A stretch of DNA of 64,000 nt, taken from assembly GCA_963576565.1 (NCBI GenBank), contig OY755045.1:40196667-40260666 (forward strand). Reading direction: 5' to 3'. Shown one piece after another: positions 33,163 through 44,639 of the stretch. The position numbers and the translations under genes are program-made. Source of the DNA: Aspidapion aeneum. Taxonomy: Eukaryota > Arthropoda > Insecta > Coleoptera > Brentidae. Every line of letters begins with the position of its first letter. Within the stretch, counting starts at the first letter, position 1. The notes beneath the pieces were generated by a model that searched no databases, was not told the origin of the DNA, and saw only the letters and a program-made list of their open reading frames with translations.

Positions 33163-36134
33163 TGTAACGTGTCATTTTTACGTTTGGGACAACGTTACAT
33201 ATTTGTTTATTTGGATAAATGGTCAAGGCTCTTTGATTCGTCTTTCTGTACACAAGTAAGGGTATTTTATAGAGCTAGGTTTGGAGGTTATATAGGGTCT
33301 AGGAAGTTACCTTAAAAGGAGGCATTCCATCGAATTACTGTGGACACTACGCACATCGCATTATCTGGACATCGTAATTGGAATTTAAGATCACAGGCTT
33401 CGGGAAAAATCACATAAAAATTTTGATTGTTTTGTTTTTATCTGTGGAATTTTGTGATTCACTTGACGTTCATAAAGTTAAACAGCTGTTATGCTGGGGA
33501 ATGGCGGCGTTGCCGCATCACAAATGGTTTCAGTAACAGGAAGGAAACATTTAGATGAACATTTCATTCCCTTACGTTTATTCTCGAGGATATTGGGACA
33601 ATCCGAACCCCATATTCTTCACGGATTAGCTAGTTCTGATAGCACGAAAACATATTTAGGTTCACGGTTTGACCAGTAACAACCGAGGCTCCGCCACTTT
33701 GATATCTTTATTAATTTGATAGGGAAAGGATAAAATAAATACGAGTTATGCACTGTTGTAAATGGGAGATAAACGAGGGATAAAAACCAAGACTGAAAGA
33801 ATGAACGAAATCGTGTGAGTTAACATCTGAACACTCTTGTGCCTTTAAGCAATGGTTCAGTGTGTATTTTTGGGTTCAGGTTCAGAAACAGCTTTATTAC
33901 TGTAGAAATGTTTTACAAAAATGGCGTTAAACCATATGAATATTAGAGAAAACATTTATAAAGAGCGACGGAAACTTTTGACGAAGACTGTAACTGGAGT
34001 GCAACTAAATTCTGCGCTCAGTATAGCTTTACTCATATGGGAATTGGTTGAGTGTTCGAATATTAATAATGTGTATGGAGGGTGTCTCGACGTCCTTGTT
34101 ATAAAAATTCCAACCGTGGAAATAGATCCGACAACACCTCAATGTACGTTTTACCGGATTGCAATGTCCACTTGGTCGGTGCTGCCCCTATAGACCTGTA
34201 TAGAACTATTGCTGTATCTCATTGGTTACTTTGAAAACCCCGGGTTTTTTCCTTCCAGTCTGGCCACTGAATGTAGAGATTTATTTTTGGCGGAAAAGTT
34301 TTTTTTAAATAGGTTTGCATCCTTTATTTGAATTTCACCGGGAAGATTAGGTTGGTACTATTGCGTTTTACCGTCCCCACTCCCCACCAAATTTACAAAA
34401 CGGTTTCCGGCCACTTCGTTTTTTGTGTTCTGCCTGGTCTCTCTTTGCGAACGAATTTTGGCTGGGTCGACAACAGTTTCTGGGATCGCCTTTGTTTTTG
34501 GTGATTGGCACTACAGCGATTGTAGGAGATATCCCAGAAACTGTGGAAGTGAGTCCGTCGTGTCTAGGCAATCTGGAGTGACGCTCGCACCCTTTTGAGG
34601 GGAATTTTAAGTCGGCCTACGCCATTTGCACGGAAAGAGCATCGCCCTGTCAATTCCAGCGACGGGACAGTTGGGCTGGACGCTGGTGGGAAGCCGGACG
34701 GGCCAGTTATAACCCTGAGAAAGGTACGTTAGGATTATTTTAGTTCATCTGTTTAAATCTACTTTGTTTTATTGAGTCGACATGGGATTATCGATTTAAG
34801 TTACTGTGTAGGGGAACTTCGTGCAAAATTGACGAATTCCAGGAAACTGAAACATTTCATTTTCCACAGGGTTTCTACGCTCGGGCAAGAACCAACATTT
34901 TGACCACCATGTGCTGCCCTAGCGTGATGTGCTAAGCGGGCATTAGGGGAGGCGCGGGCAAGCCAGGAGCAGCGAGAGCAGTGAGAGGATGTCTGGACAA
35001 CTCCAGGTTTACTAAACAAAACACCAACAATTAAATAATTGCAGGACCAAGGTAGGAGCAAGCCATAACTATAATTTTTTTCCATATATAATCTTTTTAT
35101 ATAATTTTTTTGCTATAATTTCCATATAATTTTTTTTTAAAGTATAACTTTTGAAATTCTTGTAAACGCAAGGTAAAGGTATGACGTCATAACCCCAATT
35201 TTGCGGTACTATTAAGCTAAATTTTATTGTGAAATTACTATTGCGGTTATTTTGGCGCTGACTCGTTCCCACCAATTTCATTGGTTTATATTTCATGTTT
35301 CAAGTATTTTCCTCAGATTTCAATACTTTTTTTGTACTTTAATCAATTTCATTTTCATCCTCCTGTGAAAATAAACAAGATGAACTAAATTTTTGTGTTA
35401 TTTGTGCAACCCAATGACCAACTTTGCGGAGACAAAAGAGAGATGAGATTATATGTTTTAGCGGTTTCTTCACACTGTTTTACCTCATGGGGTAGATCTC
35501 GGACTGGGTTGCTGTCTGTCTCATTCGACCTAGCGTAGAATGATGACAGCGGATATTTGGTCCGGATCTCCCCTATGACGGAATAATTTTGGAAGTATAT
35601 TTATTTTTTTCAATCATTTATACAACTGAGTCTCACACTACTGACTCAGGTGTAGGTACACTATGACCTGTTAAAGGAGTCCATCTACCTGTAAAGTATT
35701 TCTGTTTTGTCATCTGAATTCGATCTAATAGAATTTTATTCTGTTTATTTTTTTTTTGGCTTTTTAATTACACAAATATTCTGGAAGCCTCGGAAGTATA
35801 GAATTTCATTGTTTGGCTACAACGTTTGGGTTGAACTGTATTTTATTTAAGATCTTCTTTGTAAAACATTGGTATTAAATAATGTGGCGCACTTAAAATT
35901 TTCTTATTTCTGAACCCCCCCCTTCTCCACTGTATAAAAGTTACCGGGCATATCAATGTTTTACCTAGCTGGAAAATACAGTTCTGCTTCCAGATATTTG
36001 TTTAATTATTCAATGGATTTGTTGTGTCACAAAATGGCGGCAACGTCTTCAAGCTGCCATAAATGTCACACAACGCATTTTAATAGGCCACAAATTGGCG
36101 CCCAAATTATTTTTTTAACTTTATTAAGGCCACA
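33163..36134 (+). repeat. 3' LTR of Ty3/gypsy element, 2972 bp
   Basis: Same length as the 5' LTR and identical in all blocks compared. It ends GGCCACA and is followed by the TSD ACTA (36135-36138) and then the resumed right arm of the foldback element. Confidence 0.95.
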
Positions 36135-36245
36135 ACTACACCTACCAAATTTCAACACTCGACTTAATAGATGTTGAAATTTTTGTATAAATAACATATT
36201 TATTTTGTTGTTTATCTGCACATTTTATCGAAAAAGAAAATAGTA

Positions 36246-36324
36246 CGGCGCTGAGTTGGCCCGGCGCCCATTAGGCCCGGCGCCCTGTTGGCGGCGCCGA
36301 GTTGTCCCGGCGTCCAGTTGTCCC
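36246..36324. repeat. GC-rich 16-bp minisatellite, right tip
   Basis: About five units of the form GGCGCCGAGTTGTCCC, inverted relative to the array at 18397-18504. It forms the outer end of the foldback-like element. Confidence 0.85.
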
Positions 36325-36334
36325 ATTCCGAATT

Positions 36335-36447
36335 GAAACTTTTAGTTCCGATATTTCATCAGACTTGAGCATAACTTGTAGTCCACCCAAGAAGAGAAGA
36401 GTTGAAGAAGACCCTTGTTCAAACAAAGAAAATATTTTACCTGGAAG
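36335..36447 (+). CDS. Exon-like ORF with NLS and KEN box (tentative)
   Basis: The plus frame contains CSPPKKRRVEEDP, a classical basic nuclear-localisation pattern, and then NKENILPG, a KEN-box degron context. It is followed by a splice-donor-like AAG|GTACAA at 36447/36448. ACTTTTAG at about 36344 could be an acceptor. The composition is less AT-biased than its surroundings. The peptide resembles N-terminal regions of cell-cycle proteins degraded by APC/C, but these motifs are short. The exon limits are uncertain and it directly abuts the foldback element. It could be a chance frame. Confidence 0.35.
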
Positions 36448-36876
36448 GTACAACATAAGTTCTAAGATGAAAACAATAATTTTAATACATCCACTGCACT
36501 TAGCATGCTAACAAATTCTTTTTACTCTTTTTTTTTACTGAAAAGAATTTTGTAAACACAGTATACACAAGTAAGTATTCATGAATTATTTATTATTCAA
36601 ACAGAAAATTGTTGATAACAAATGCTAGTGGAATTCAAAATTTTTATTTTGCGCCGCCACTGCCCTTTTTTATCCAAGACAAGCAAATAGAATATTTTTG
36701 CAATGTTGCATGTGTTCGGACTAACCAAACCGAAATTCTATTTTCATCCCTGTCTTGCTCATTAAATTCTTACTTGTATTTGGTCAATTGCGATAAAAGC
36801 TTGATTTAATGGCAATTAAGGCCCATGCCGGGTCTATCCGTAGGGTATAGAAGTCAATGAGAAAAACTTATAAAAT
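36448..36876. other. No gene seen
   Basis: AT-rich flank between the exon-like frame and repeat A copy 2. Nothing supported. Confidence 0.4.
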
Positions 36877-38583
36877 ACAGGGTCTTCAATTTTAAAATAA
36901 TATATGTTTTTTAAAAAAACTCGAAAACGCAATTCTCGATTATTTTTTTGATTTGACCATCCTTAACGAGCGTCAAAAATTCTACTGGTTTGCCAATTTA
37001 AGTTTTTTTTAGCTTTAAAAATAACAAAGTTAGCAATGGTGGACACTTAAGTTAGAATACCCTGTATATATGCCAGTACGAAAAAAATATCTGTTGCTAC
37101 CTATTTTTTCTTGTAATTTGACCTACCATTACAAGCCTCATAAAATTTTTTAAAAATAATGTTTGCAATAGTGCAAAATTTTCCTAGGTCACCCTGTAAA
37201 TTATTTATAGTACCTTTTGGTGTTTTGTAGATACCTTATAGGTAGTGACTTAAATAAAGGTCTCAAGATAGGCATTTCAGACCTGTAAACTTAATATCCG
37301 AGTTAGACTAGTTTAAATTAAGTTTAAGTATGTTTTAAAATGAAACTTCGTATTAAATTTTTCCTTTCTAGATTCTAGAGTAATTGCAAAACCTTCTAAC
37401 TACTATTATGTCGATTTAGAACGTTTTTCTACGTTGTCCGGCGCCTATTCTCCACGTCCTTCGATCCTGACAATCATCTTCTGTCAGATTTTTTTGACTC
37501 ATTATCTTTGGATTGACTGTTGCCATTCTAGTTTAGGACGCCCTCTTTTTCTGCGCTCTATTGGTTGCCATTCTAGGACCTGCTTTGGTAATCTTTCATC
37601 GTTCATCCATTGTACATGGCCGTACCATATCAGTATATTTATTCTCATTCTTTCTTTTATGATCTCATTTCTTGTGATCTATTCTAGATATTCTCATTGA
37701 TCTGTTTTGTATTTTTCTGTTACGCAACTAGTCTCTATTCCATACAACAGCGTGTTTTTCACCATGGTTTCATATATGTTAAATTTTACATTCTTTTTTA
37801 TCTTTCTGCTCCATAAAATACTGTTAAGACATCCAATAACCTTTTTTGTTTTTACTATTCTTTTTTGCAGTTCTTTACAGTCTGTTCCTGTGTTATCAAA
37901 TGTGACACCCAAGTATACATACTCATTGCATGGAGATATTGTTTGTCCATTGTCTAGTACTACCTCACTGGATTCGTTTCCAATACATCCAAGTACTGTG
38001 TCTTGTCCACGTTCACTGTTAATCCCCACTATTGGTATTCTTTCATTAACTTTCTCATCATATACTCCATGTCTTCTTTATAATTAGCTACAATTACTTG
38101 GTGGTCAGCAAACTGTAGTGTGTATATGGTAAATCGGTTGTTAAGTTGTATTCCCATGCCGTGCACCTTACGTTTCCAGTTTTTTAGAGCTACTGCGATA
38201 TATATTTTAAAAAGAGTTAGAGAGATACAACATCCCTGTCTTAAGCCTTTCGTTAATAGGAATTCTTTTGAAAGTCGATTTCCAAATTTAATTTTAGATT
38301 TTGACCCTTTTGTATAGTTCTTTTATCGCCTTAATGTATGTATGATTGATATTAGTTTGCTCTAACACTGTCCATAATTTTTCTACTGGAACGGTATCTT
38401 ATGCTTTTTGTAGGTCCACAAAGGTAACATGAGTATATTTCTGGCAAAAACTTCTTTACTTTCAATAAAGTCATTTTTTTAAATGAAAGCTTTAAATTAA
38501 TTAAAAAAAGAGGTTTTTCCCATACAATATAATGCGTCTTTGTCCGTGTTTTGCCAGGACTAGCCCCATCTCACTCTGGAATC
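36877..38583. repeat. Dispersed repeat A, copy 2 (inverted), split by LINE
   Basis: Segments 36877-37396 and 38444-38583 are together the inverted, continuous equivalent of 13519-13931 plus 16875-17285. This copy lacks the PIF-like and Tigger-like insertions of copy 1, and instead carries a LINE fragment. At the PIF insertion point it shows a single TAA. Confidence 0.8.
37397..38443 (-). pseudogene. 5'-truncated LINE fragment, reverse transcriptase remnant
   Basis: The minus strand encodes reverse transcriptase pieces: FVDLQKAYDTVP, GLRQGCCISL, FADHQV (the catalytic FADD box with its second Asp replaced by His), EYVYLGVTFDNTG, and a C-terminal RKRGRPKLEWQQSI...DRRTWRIG region. Stops and frameshifts break it. 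It is flanked by an 11-bp TSD with one mismatch (GCAAAACCTTC at 37386-37396, GCAAAAACTTC at 38444-38454), so the 5' truncation happened at insertion. Copies of the same family lie at about 51738 and 1984. Clade is not resolved; the C-terminal signature suggests an RTE- or R-type LINE. Confidence 0.75.
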
Positions 38584-39247
38584 ACTTCGCCAGCATTGTG
38601 CAACATGCTCAGTCCATTCTTCCTATATGGTCTTAGCACTCTGTATAGTTCAACATATTTCGAGAGCTAAAAATCTGCAATATAATCCACTTAACAAACT
38701 TTTTCACCTTTATGAGTCTTAACCAGCGAAAAACTAGGTTTCCAGCGTTCGTTGTTTGCAAACTTTTTCTGTAAATTTTACCAGTAGCTTCCATTTAAGC
38801 TCCTTTATTGCAATACTTGTTTAATTTAAACTATAGCCAGAGACAATAATAATAAAATTTGACCTTTATGGACTTTTTGATGAAGATTTTTTGATCGATT
38901 ACTAATGATCCCGCCACATAGTGGAACGTTTGGCTAATCTAGGTGGACATAGCTAAGTACTATAAATGAACATTTCAGCTACCCACAATTAAAGTGCACA
39001 TTCCGCACATCCTAAATCCAAAATATTGTTTTTGTATCCCTTCTGGTTGTCAAGATATTTGCATTGAAAGTTGCATCTTAAAAATTATCTGCTGAGACAT
39101 TTCAATCTTATGTGTGGGCAATACTTTAAAACAATATTGTTTTTTTCCGGCTTAGTAGGTGCTGGAGAAAAATAAGTGCTAGAAATCTTTAGAGTGACAT
39201 GTCCTTAAGACTAGGCTAGCATTTTGACTGTTATTGTTGCAGTGTTT
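38584..39247. other. No gene seen
   Basis: AT-rich intergenic or intronic DNA without recognised features. Confidence 0.4.
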
Positions 39248-39383
39248 TATTAGCTCACACTACTACTATAAGTAGTGTGAGCTATGGTGATCGTAATTTT
39301 TTCGAGAAAAAAAAAGTTGCTCCGATTTCAAAATTTTTTATATATCTTTGCGTTTCAGATGATTTTGAAACTTTTTTGTTTTG

Positions 39384-39384
39384 C

Positions 39385-39419
<35 letters not shown>

Positions 39420-39443
39420 ATGTCTGTCTGTATGTCTGTCTGT
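39384..39443 (+). repeat. (CTGT)n microsatellite
   Basis: About fifteen CTGT units with three ATGT interruptions. Confidence 0.95.
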
Positions 39444-39688
39444 AACGACCAACCCGCATAACTCAAAAACCGCTTGTCCGATTTTAATGAAATTTGGTAC
39501 CTAAGTTGGGTCTTGGGCCGTGATGGTCCCGTTTAAAAATGAACAAAATCCACCGAACGCAAGCCAAATAAAAGGGTGGGGGTAGATTCCAAAAATTAGA
39601 GTTTATGTGAAAATATGGCGTGTGTGATATCAAACGAAAGGTAATTGAGTCTGGAGTTAAACAAAATACATTTTAGTTTTTTTTAAAA

Positions 39689-39721
39689 GGGTTCGGTTCG
39701 GTTCGGTTCGGTTCGGTTCGG
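39689..39721 (+). repeat. (GGTTC)n pentanucleotide repeat
   Basis: About six GGTTC units inside the hairpin-capped element. It is not the insect telomere unit TTAGG or the beetle variant TCAGG. Confidence 0.85.
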
Positions 39722-39844
39722 TTTGGTCAAAACATGGCTTGTGTGGTATCAAACGAAAGGTAATTGAGTCTGGAGTTGAATAAAATATATTTCAGTTTTT
39801 GATTATATTAGCTCACACTATAACTATAGTACCTAGTGTGAGCT

Positions 39845-42631
39845 TAGGTGCCCATAGATTGGCAGAGTATTTTCTATGATTTTTAAAATTCCCTGGTGTT
39901 TTGGTAAGGAAAATTTTATTTTTATATAGTTTTTGTTGGACTGAAACTTTAGTTTGTTAGAATTTTTTGATGTCAGTTTAACTACTTTCTAATTAAGTGA
40001 AATCTCTACCTTTTTCTGACTTAAATTTTGACGTAAACTTTTACTGATTCTTTTGTTTGCCTGCAGAAAACTTATTATTTGCGTAAAAAAATTTTTTTTG
40101 ATACCTTCACAAATGTGCCTTTTGGAGATTTTCTAACCTAAATTAGTCATTCTTCGTGCAATTTTCTCTATCAGGATGGGTCGGTGTGTCTATTTGTCTA
40201 CAGGGTGTTCAGTTAAAAGTAACTACATAGGGCTTTATGGGAATTTCTGAAACAGTAACACTTACGACATTGGTTAAAAAGCGAAAAAGTGGCGCTATTG
40301 CGAGCCCAATCAAATCCTGTGTCGAAGTTAAAAATATTTACAGGGAGTTTTAAAATAATGCCCAAAAACTTAAAAATGTGTTATTCGAAAAATAAATAAT
40401 ATTGTCGCCATCTTTTAAAAAAACTGAAGAAAACTATATAAATAAGACTAGGCCAACCAAATGACGTTAGCGATATTTTTAAGGACTTTAAATTTTTCAA
40501 AAGTCACAATTTTTAGTTTTTCTCAATATTTTGCAAACGTATATACAGCAACTAATTGGACTCGGAATAACGCCACTTTAGGTATTCGAAGGAGATCTTG
40601 AGACAGAAGACCTTTTGAATCTAAGGTGGCCTGATATTCTGCCTTTCCTACAGAAGACAGGCAGATTCCTCAGCGAAGAAAGGACGCAGTAGGGGGGATG
40701 GAGGAAAGGGCGCTTCATGTGCCTAGTCGCCAGGCCCAGAGCCTACGTCACAATACTACTACTACCACTACTTTTATCTGAGTTACCCTGTATCTATGTG
40801 TATGTTCCCTTCTTAAAGTACGTAACGCTCAAGGGGGGAGGGGGGTTATTAAGCTTGCGTTACACTTTCATGATTCTTTAATGTATTCTTTCTTAAAAAT
40901 GCATGACGGAAGGAGAAGGAGGGGTTACGTAATTTAATAATATGCCCCATTTATGTCTGTACGATGGGGTTTTGAAACTCTGGAAACTTCGGCCTTTATC
41001 GAATTCTTCTAAACAGTAACGTTTGACTCTGTAACAATCTTAATAAAAATGCATTTGCCTCAAAGGAACTTTTTAAAGGTTAAAAAAATCCAAAAAATTA
41101 AGTTTTTAAAGGAACGATTTATATATATACTTTTCTTGTCTTGTTTTGTGTCAGATTGTATATGTATATTATGTGTTTTTTATTTTTTGTCGAGTATTGC
41201 GGAGGGAACTTAATTCTGTATAAAGACCTTAATCCTGTGTGGGTGTGTTTCCACTGTATAGTTATATATCTTTGTTGCAGACAATTTCAAGACAATAATT
41301 TTTCTGGTGGGATAGCCTTAAAAAAAATAAGGAAACACATATTTTTAATTTTCCTGCATTAAACACCTTTAAATATATATATATATAAATATATAATTTT
41401 AGGGGTTTGTTTCACTTCGGGTAAGGGGTGAGACATTTAACATTTCTAATGCGCTTAAGGAATGTCTCTCTTTCATATAGTGATGGATGAGACCGGAATG
41501 TTTTTCTTGATTGTACTTTACCGCCTACAACGCCTGTATTTCAAGTGTTCAGAAACACCCTGTATATTTCAAAACTGTATTGTTTAAATTCCTTCTTGCA
41601 AAAGCTAGAGCGAGATACCGTTACTTTATTGTTGTTTGTTGAAACAATTTTCGTTAAAAACATATAGTATATGTACCAATCTTAAAATCGTTAAAATCTG
41701 AATCACCCTATATAAGAGGCAGCTAATATTCCAAATACTAAATATTTTTAGAAATTTTATATTATTTTAAAGCAAAACAAATCCAGCATTATAGAGTGTT
41801 AATGTTGCTTAAGGGTTGTCTTCAAAACGTTCCACTGTGTGCCAACACTACAAATCTCTCTATTTTTTTAAGGGTACATTTTCAAAGCCGGAATTTAAAA
41901 AAAGAAGAAAACACAACAATATTTAGGAAGATACAGGGGTATATCTCGGTAACGGAAGTAAAGATGCATATCAATCTTAAAGTACGAATTTTTTGGGTGA
42001 CAAATGTCAGTAAATGTATGTCCCCTAGGGGACAAAGTGTCATTTTAAATTATCTCTTATATTTTCTACCCAAATGTACCTGCACATCTCAAGGTCTCAC
42101 TAAATTGATAGCTTAAAAATGCCTACAGGTCGTTATACAAAAAAAAACGAATCTTTTGACAAGGCTTTCTAGATTATCAAAATTTATCGCCTCCTAGGAT
42201 CAAAAAATCATATACTGATATATGTCCCATCTAAATGTTTCAGATATCCAATCCAAAATGAATAATTTCCTGATTATTAAATGGACGAAAATAAAAAATT
42301 TTATAAAGAAAAACGTGTTTTACGATATTCCAAACACCGCAAATTGATGCCCAACTCCGTTAAGAAGTTAGAATGTTTTCAATTTTGAAACTGTCAAAAA
42401 ACTGTCATAAGCATTAATGGATATTGACCAAAATCTAATCAGCTCTTTACATTATTCTACACAATTTTCATAAAAATTTATTTCGTTGAAAGCTAGGAAG
42501 GTAAAACTACTGTCAGTATTACAATTCCTGTAGAGTCCTCTATACATCTACCTATTTTATTTTCAAATAAATAAATAATATTTTAACCCTTTATACCCGC
42601 TACCAAATAAATTAAAAAACCTTAAGCTTAC
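39845..42631. other. No gene supported; scattered CAGGGTG-type ends
   Basis: Possible MITE ends are TACAGGGTGTTCAG (about 40199) and TTACCCTGTA (about 40783), but the inverted match is weak. A GGGGGGAGGGGGG patch lies near 40836 and a TA microsatellite near 41372. Long stretches show nothing I can support. If the two minus-strand host exons belong together this is intron. Confidence 0.4.
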
Positions 42632-42864
42632 CTTCCTCCTTGTTCCAGTTTACACAACCTTTGCTTCATTTTAGCTTGACTAGCCGCATACTCAGCTACC
42701 AGCCTAGCTACTCGGTTCTGCAGTGATTCGATGGTGACAGCCAGTTTATTCATGCTGTCTTGCATTGAATTTTGCGTCTCTTTTGCTTTTTCGAAGACGT
42801 CTTCATCGAGCAAGCCGTCTTTACGCAACAGTTGACACCCTTTTTCGATCAGGGTGGCTCTGGC
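42632..42864 (-). CDS. Internal coiled-coil exon of an unidentified host gene
   Basis: A minus-strand frame of 77 codons plus two bases is bounded by a strong acceptor (TTGATTCTTGTTTTAG, exon starts at 42864) and a strong donor (GAAG|GTAAGC, exon ends at 42632). It starts ARATLIEKGCQLLRKDGLLD and continues with heptad-like IESLQNRVARLV and MKQRLCKLEQ. A long amphipathic coiled coil is likely, and codon use is more balanced than in neighbouring DNA. No transposon family of mine fits it. The two leftover bases match the one-base start of the terminal exon at 11431. I do not recognise the family. Further 5' exons would lie at higher coordinates, but I could not identify any. Confidence 0.7.
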
Positions 42865-43600
42865 CTAAAACAAGAATCAAGTAAAAACAGTCAATTTTAG
42901 GCGGACTCTGGACCTACAATAATGTCAGGAATGTAAATTACCCTTGATTGTGCCACTGTACGAAACCAGCTTGGAAAAACCAAAATTGCAAAAGTGGTTC
43001 CGCCTCCCTCCAAAATGGTAAATATTTAGTTGCCGCCTACCACACAGCAAATGGTTGATGCGAGAAAAACTACTTAAAAGTAAAGAGTGGGAGTTGTAAC
43101 GGTTAAGCATGGGGATACATCAAGTAGAGAGAGGGTTTTCCCTTCATAGTGATTGGCTATGGAAAAACTGTAAGATTAGAAAGTGTTGTCACCCCCACCC
43201 CTGTGCTTTCTCCGCCATCTTGAAAAAACCTTCAAAAATTGACCCTTTTTGTAGTTTTTTGCCTGTAACTTCGTTCCAGTACACTAAATCGCAAAAAGAG
43301 AGAGAAATTTTTAGAAGATATAGTTATCTACAACAGGGTGGTACTATGGTTGTTCTGCGAGCAGTAGTAACGGAGATAGGTAATTTCCAAAAATGACTAA
43401 AATCACGTGCTTGGGCAAATTTTCAGATTTTTTCTACTTTAGACGGCATAAGCTCCGAAATGCTTTGTTCTAGGGTAAAAGTTCTAAGAACATATCTTGT
43501 AGATAATTTTATCAGCTACAAAATTCATTCTTTAAATGTATTTTTAAATATTGTAACGGAGTGGGAGTAACTTTTAACTTAAAGTAAGTAAGTTAGAAAA
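42865..43600. other. No gene seen
   Basis: Contains a frame at 43109-43396 without a recognisable domain; I treat it as non-coding. Confidence 0.4.
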
Positions 43601-43779
43601 TAATAAATTTTTAAAATTTAGTGCACGTTTTTATTTTTTTGGGTAAATTTAGTGACGTGCAAAAAGGTAAGAGAGCTTAGGGGTCAAACACCTCCTTAAA
43701 CTAACCACCTCTTCAAAAACCCCCCCAAACCCCCCAAAATCTAACATATTTAGGTTTTCTCAAAAAATACGCTTCTAAG

Positions 43780-44405
43780 AGAAAAATGTGTAATATACTT
43801 TATTGTAGGCAATGAAATTTCCTTTTGAAAAAGGTACAACTCGATGGGGGTCAACTATTTATAAACTCTTCAGCGGCGTCCGTTAATTGAAGTAATTTAA
43901 AAAAGTAAAAAAAATATCCATGTTTTTCCCATGATTTATTCGATTTTTTTTAAACCAAGGTTTATAGAACAAAATGTGTTATACATTATTGTAGCAAATA
44001 AAATTTTCTTTAAAATGCTGTACAAGGAAGTCGGATTGGTTTTATGGTTATAAATTCAGAGGCGGCCGTAAATTTAACCAATTTTAAAAAATCACAAATT
44101 AAAATATTTTTGTTATAAGTTTTATCTAATTTTTTCAAAAACTAAGCCTAATTTAAAAAAATGCTATGATGCACTTTATAGACAGTAAAATTCTCTTTTC
44201 AACGCTGTATAACTCGATGGGGTCTGACTTACAGCGAACCCGCCAGCGACGTCCGTTAATGGGGCCATTTAATTAATTTTTTTAAAATTATGTTTTGCAC
44301 AGGTTTTATTTGATTTTCTGAACACCATGCTCTTTATCAAAAAAATTGTTTTTTACTTCATTGTAGATAATAAAATTTCCTTTTAAACGTTGTGTAACAT
44401 GGTAA
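43780..44405. repeat. Degenerate tandem array, period about 185 bp
   Basis: Four diverged units carry the block ATTGTAG-CAATAAAATTTCCTTTT (about 43800, 43985, 44173, 44357). This is usually followed by ...GTATAACTCGATGGGGTC-like sequence and a GCGGCGTCCGTTAAT-like block. Old satellite-like or element-internal repeat. Confidence 0.6.
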
Positions 44406-44639
44406 AAAATATTTCATATTTACCGCTCCAGTTGTGTGCTTAATTTAAATCAAAGATACTTGCGCCTCAGTACCCTATAAATGTCAGACTGACTTGACAG
44501 TGACTTTTACATTTTGGTTAAAGTAGGTTATTTGTTTGGTTGCCACGGGCACGATACATTGTTAGCAAATGTTTAAATAAATTTTGACACCTGTCAGTTT
44601 TCCCTGCAGAAAACGGAAGCTTTTTTGGAGTAAAAAACA

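Larger units (their letters stand above)
19873..36134 (+). mobile_element. Intact Ty3/gypsy LTR retrotransposon, 16.3 kb
   Basis: Complete set of parts: two LTRs, tRNA-Lys-type primer site, leader, gag, frameshift site, pol, polypurine tract and TSD ACTA. It inserted into the right arm of a foldback-like palindrome. At 16.3 kb it is very large for an insect Ty3/gypsy element; the excess lies in the LTRs (2 x 2.97 kb) and the leader (5.3 kb). Confidence 0.95.
18397..36324. mobile_element. Foldback-like palindromic element, interrupted by gypsy
   Basis: The left arm (18397 to about 19270) and right arm (about 19340-19872 continuing at 36135-36324) are inverted copies. Paired blocks include the 16-bp GC minisatellite tips, GATAAAATGTGCAGA, AAGTCGAGTGTT, AAACGTAAA/TTTACGTTTTT, and the repeated CAAACTTGAAAGTTTG / ATGGCGGAT segments. 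Removing the Ty3 insertion and one TSD leaves about 1.66 kb. No coding sequence. The architecture (long inverted repeats built from short tandem units) resembles Drosophila FB elements. Host TSD not identified. Confidence 0.75.
39250..39842. mobile_element. Element capped by hairpins at both ends
   Basis: The left cap (39252-39283) reads AGCTCACACTACT ... AGTAGTGTGAGCT and the right cap (39811-39844) reads AGCTCACACTA ... TAGTGTGAGCT; each folds on itself. Between them are a CTGT microsatellite (39384-39443), a GGTTC run (39689-39721) and two imperfect units containing GATATCAAACGAAAGGTAAT / GGTATCAAACGAAAGG. The inverted relative is at 14387-14960. No protein. Confidence 0.65.

Noticed and set aside
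39689..39721. Telomere-like repeat
   Set aside because: The unit is GGTTC, not TTAGG or TCAGG, and the tract is short and inside a dispersed element.
43109..43396. 95-codon plus-strand ORF as a host gene
   Set aside because: No splice signals, no recognisable domain, and composition like the surrounding repeats.
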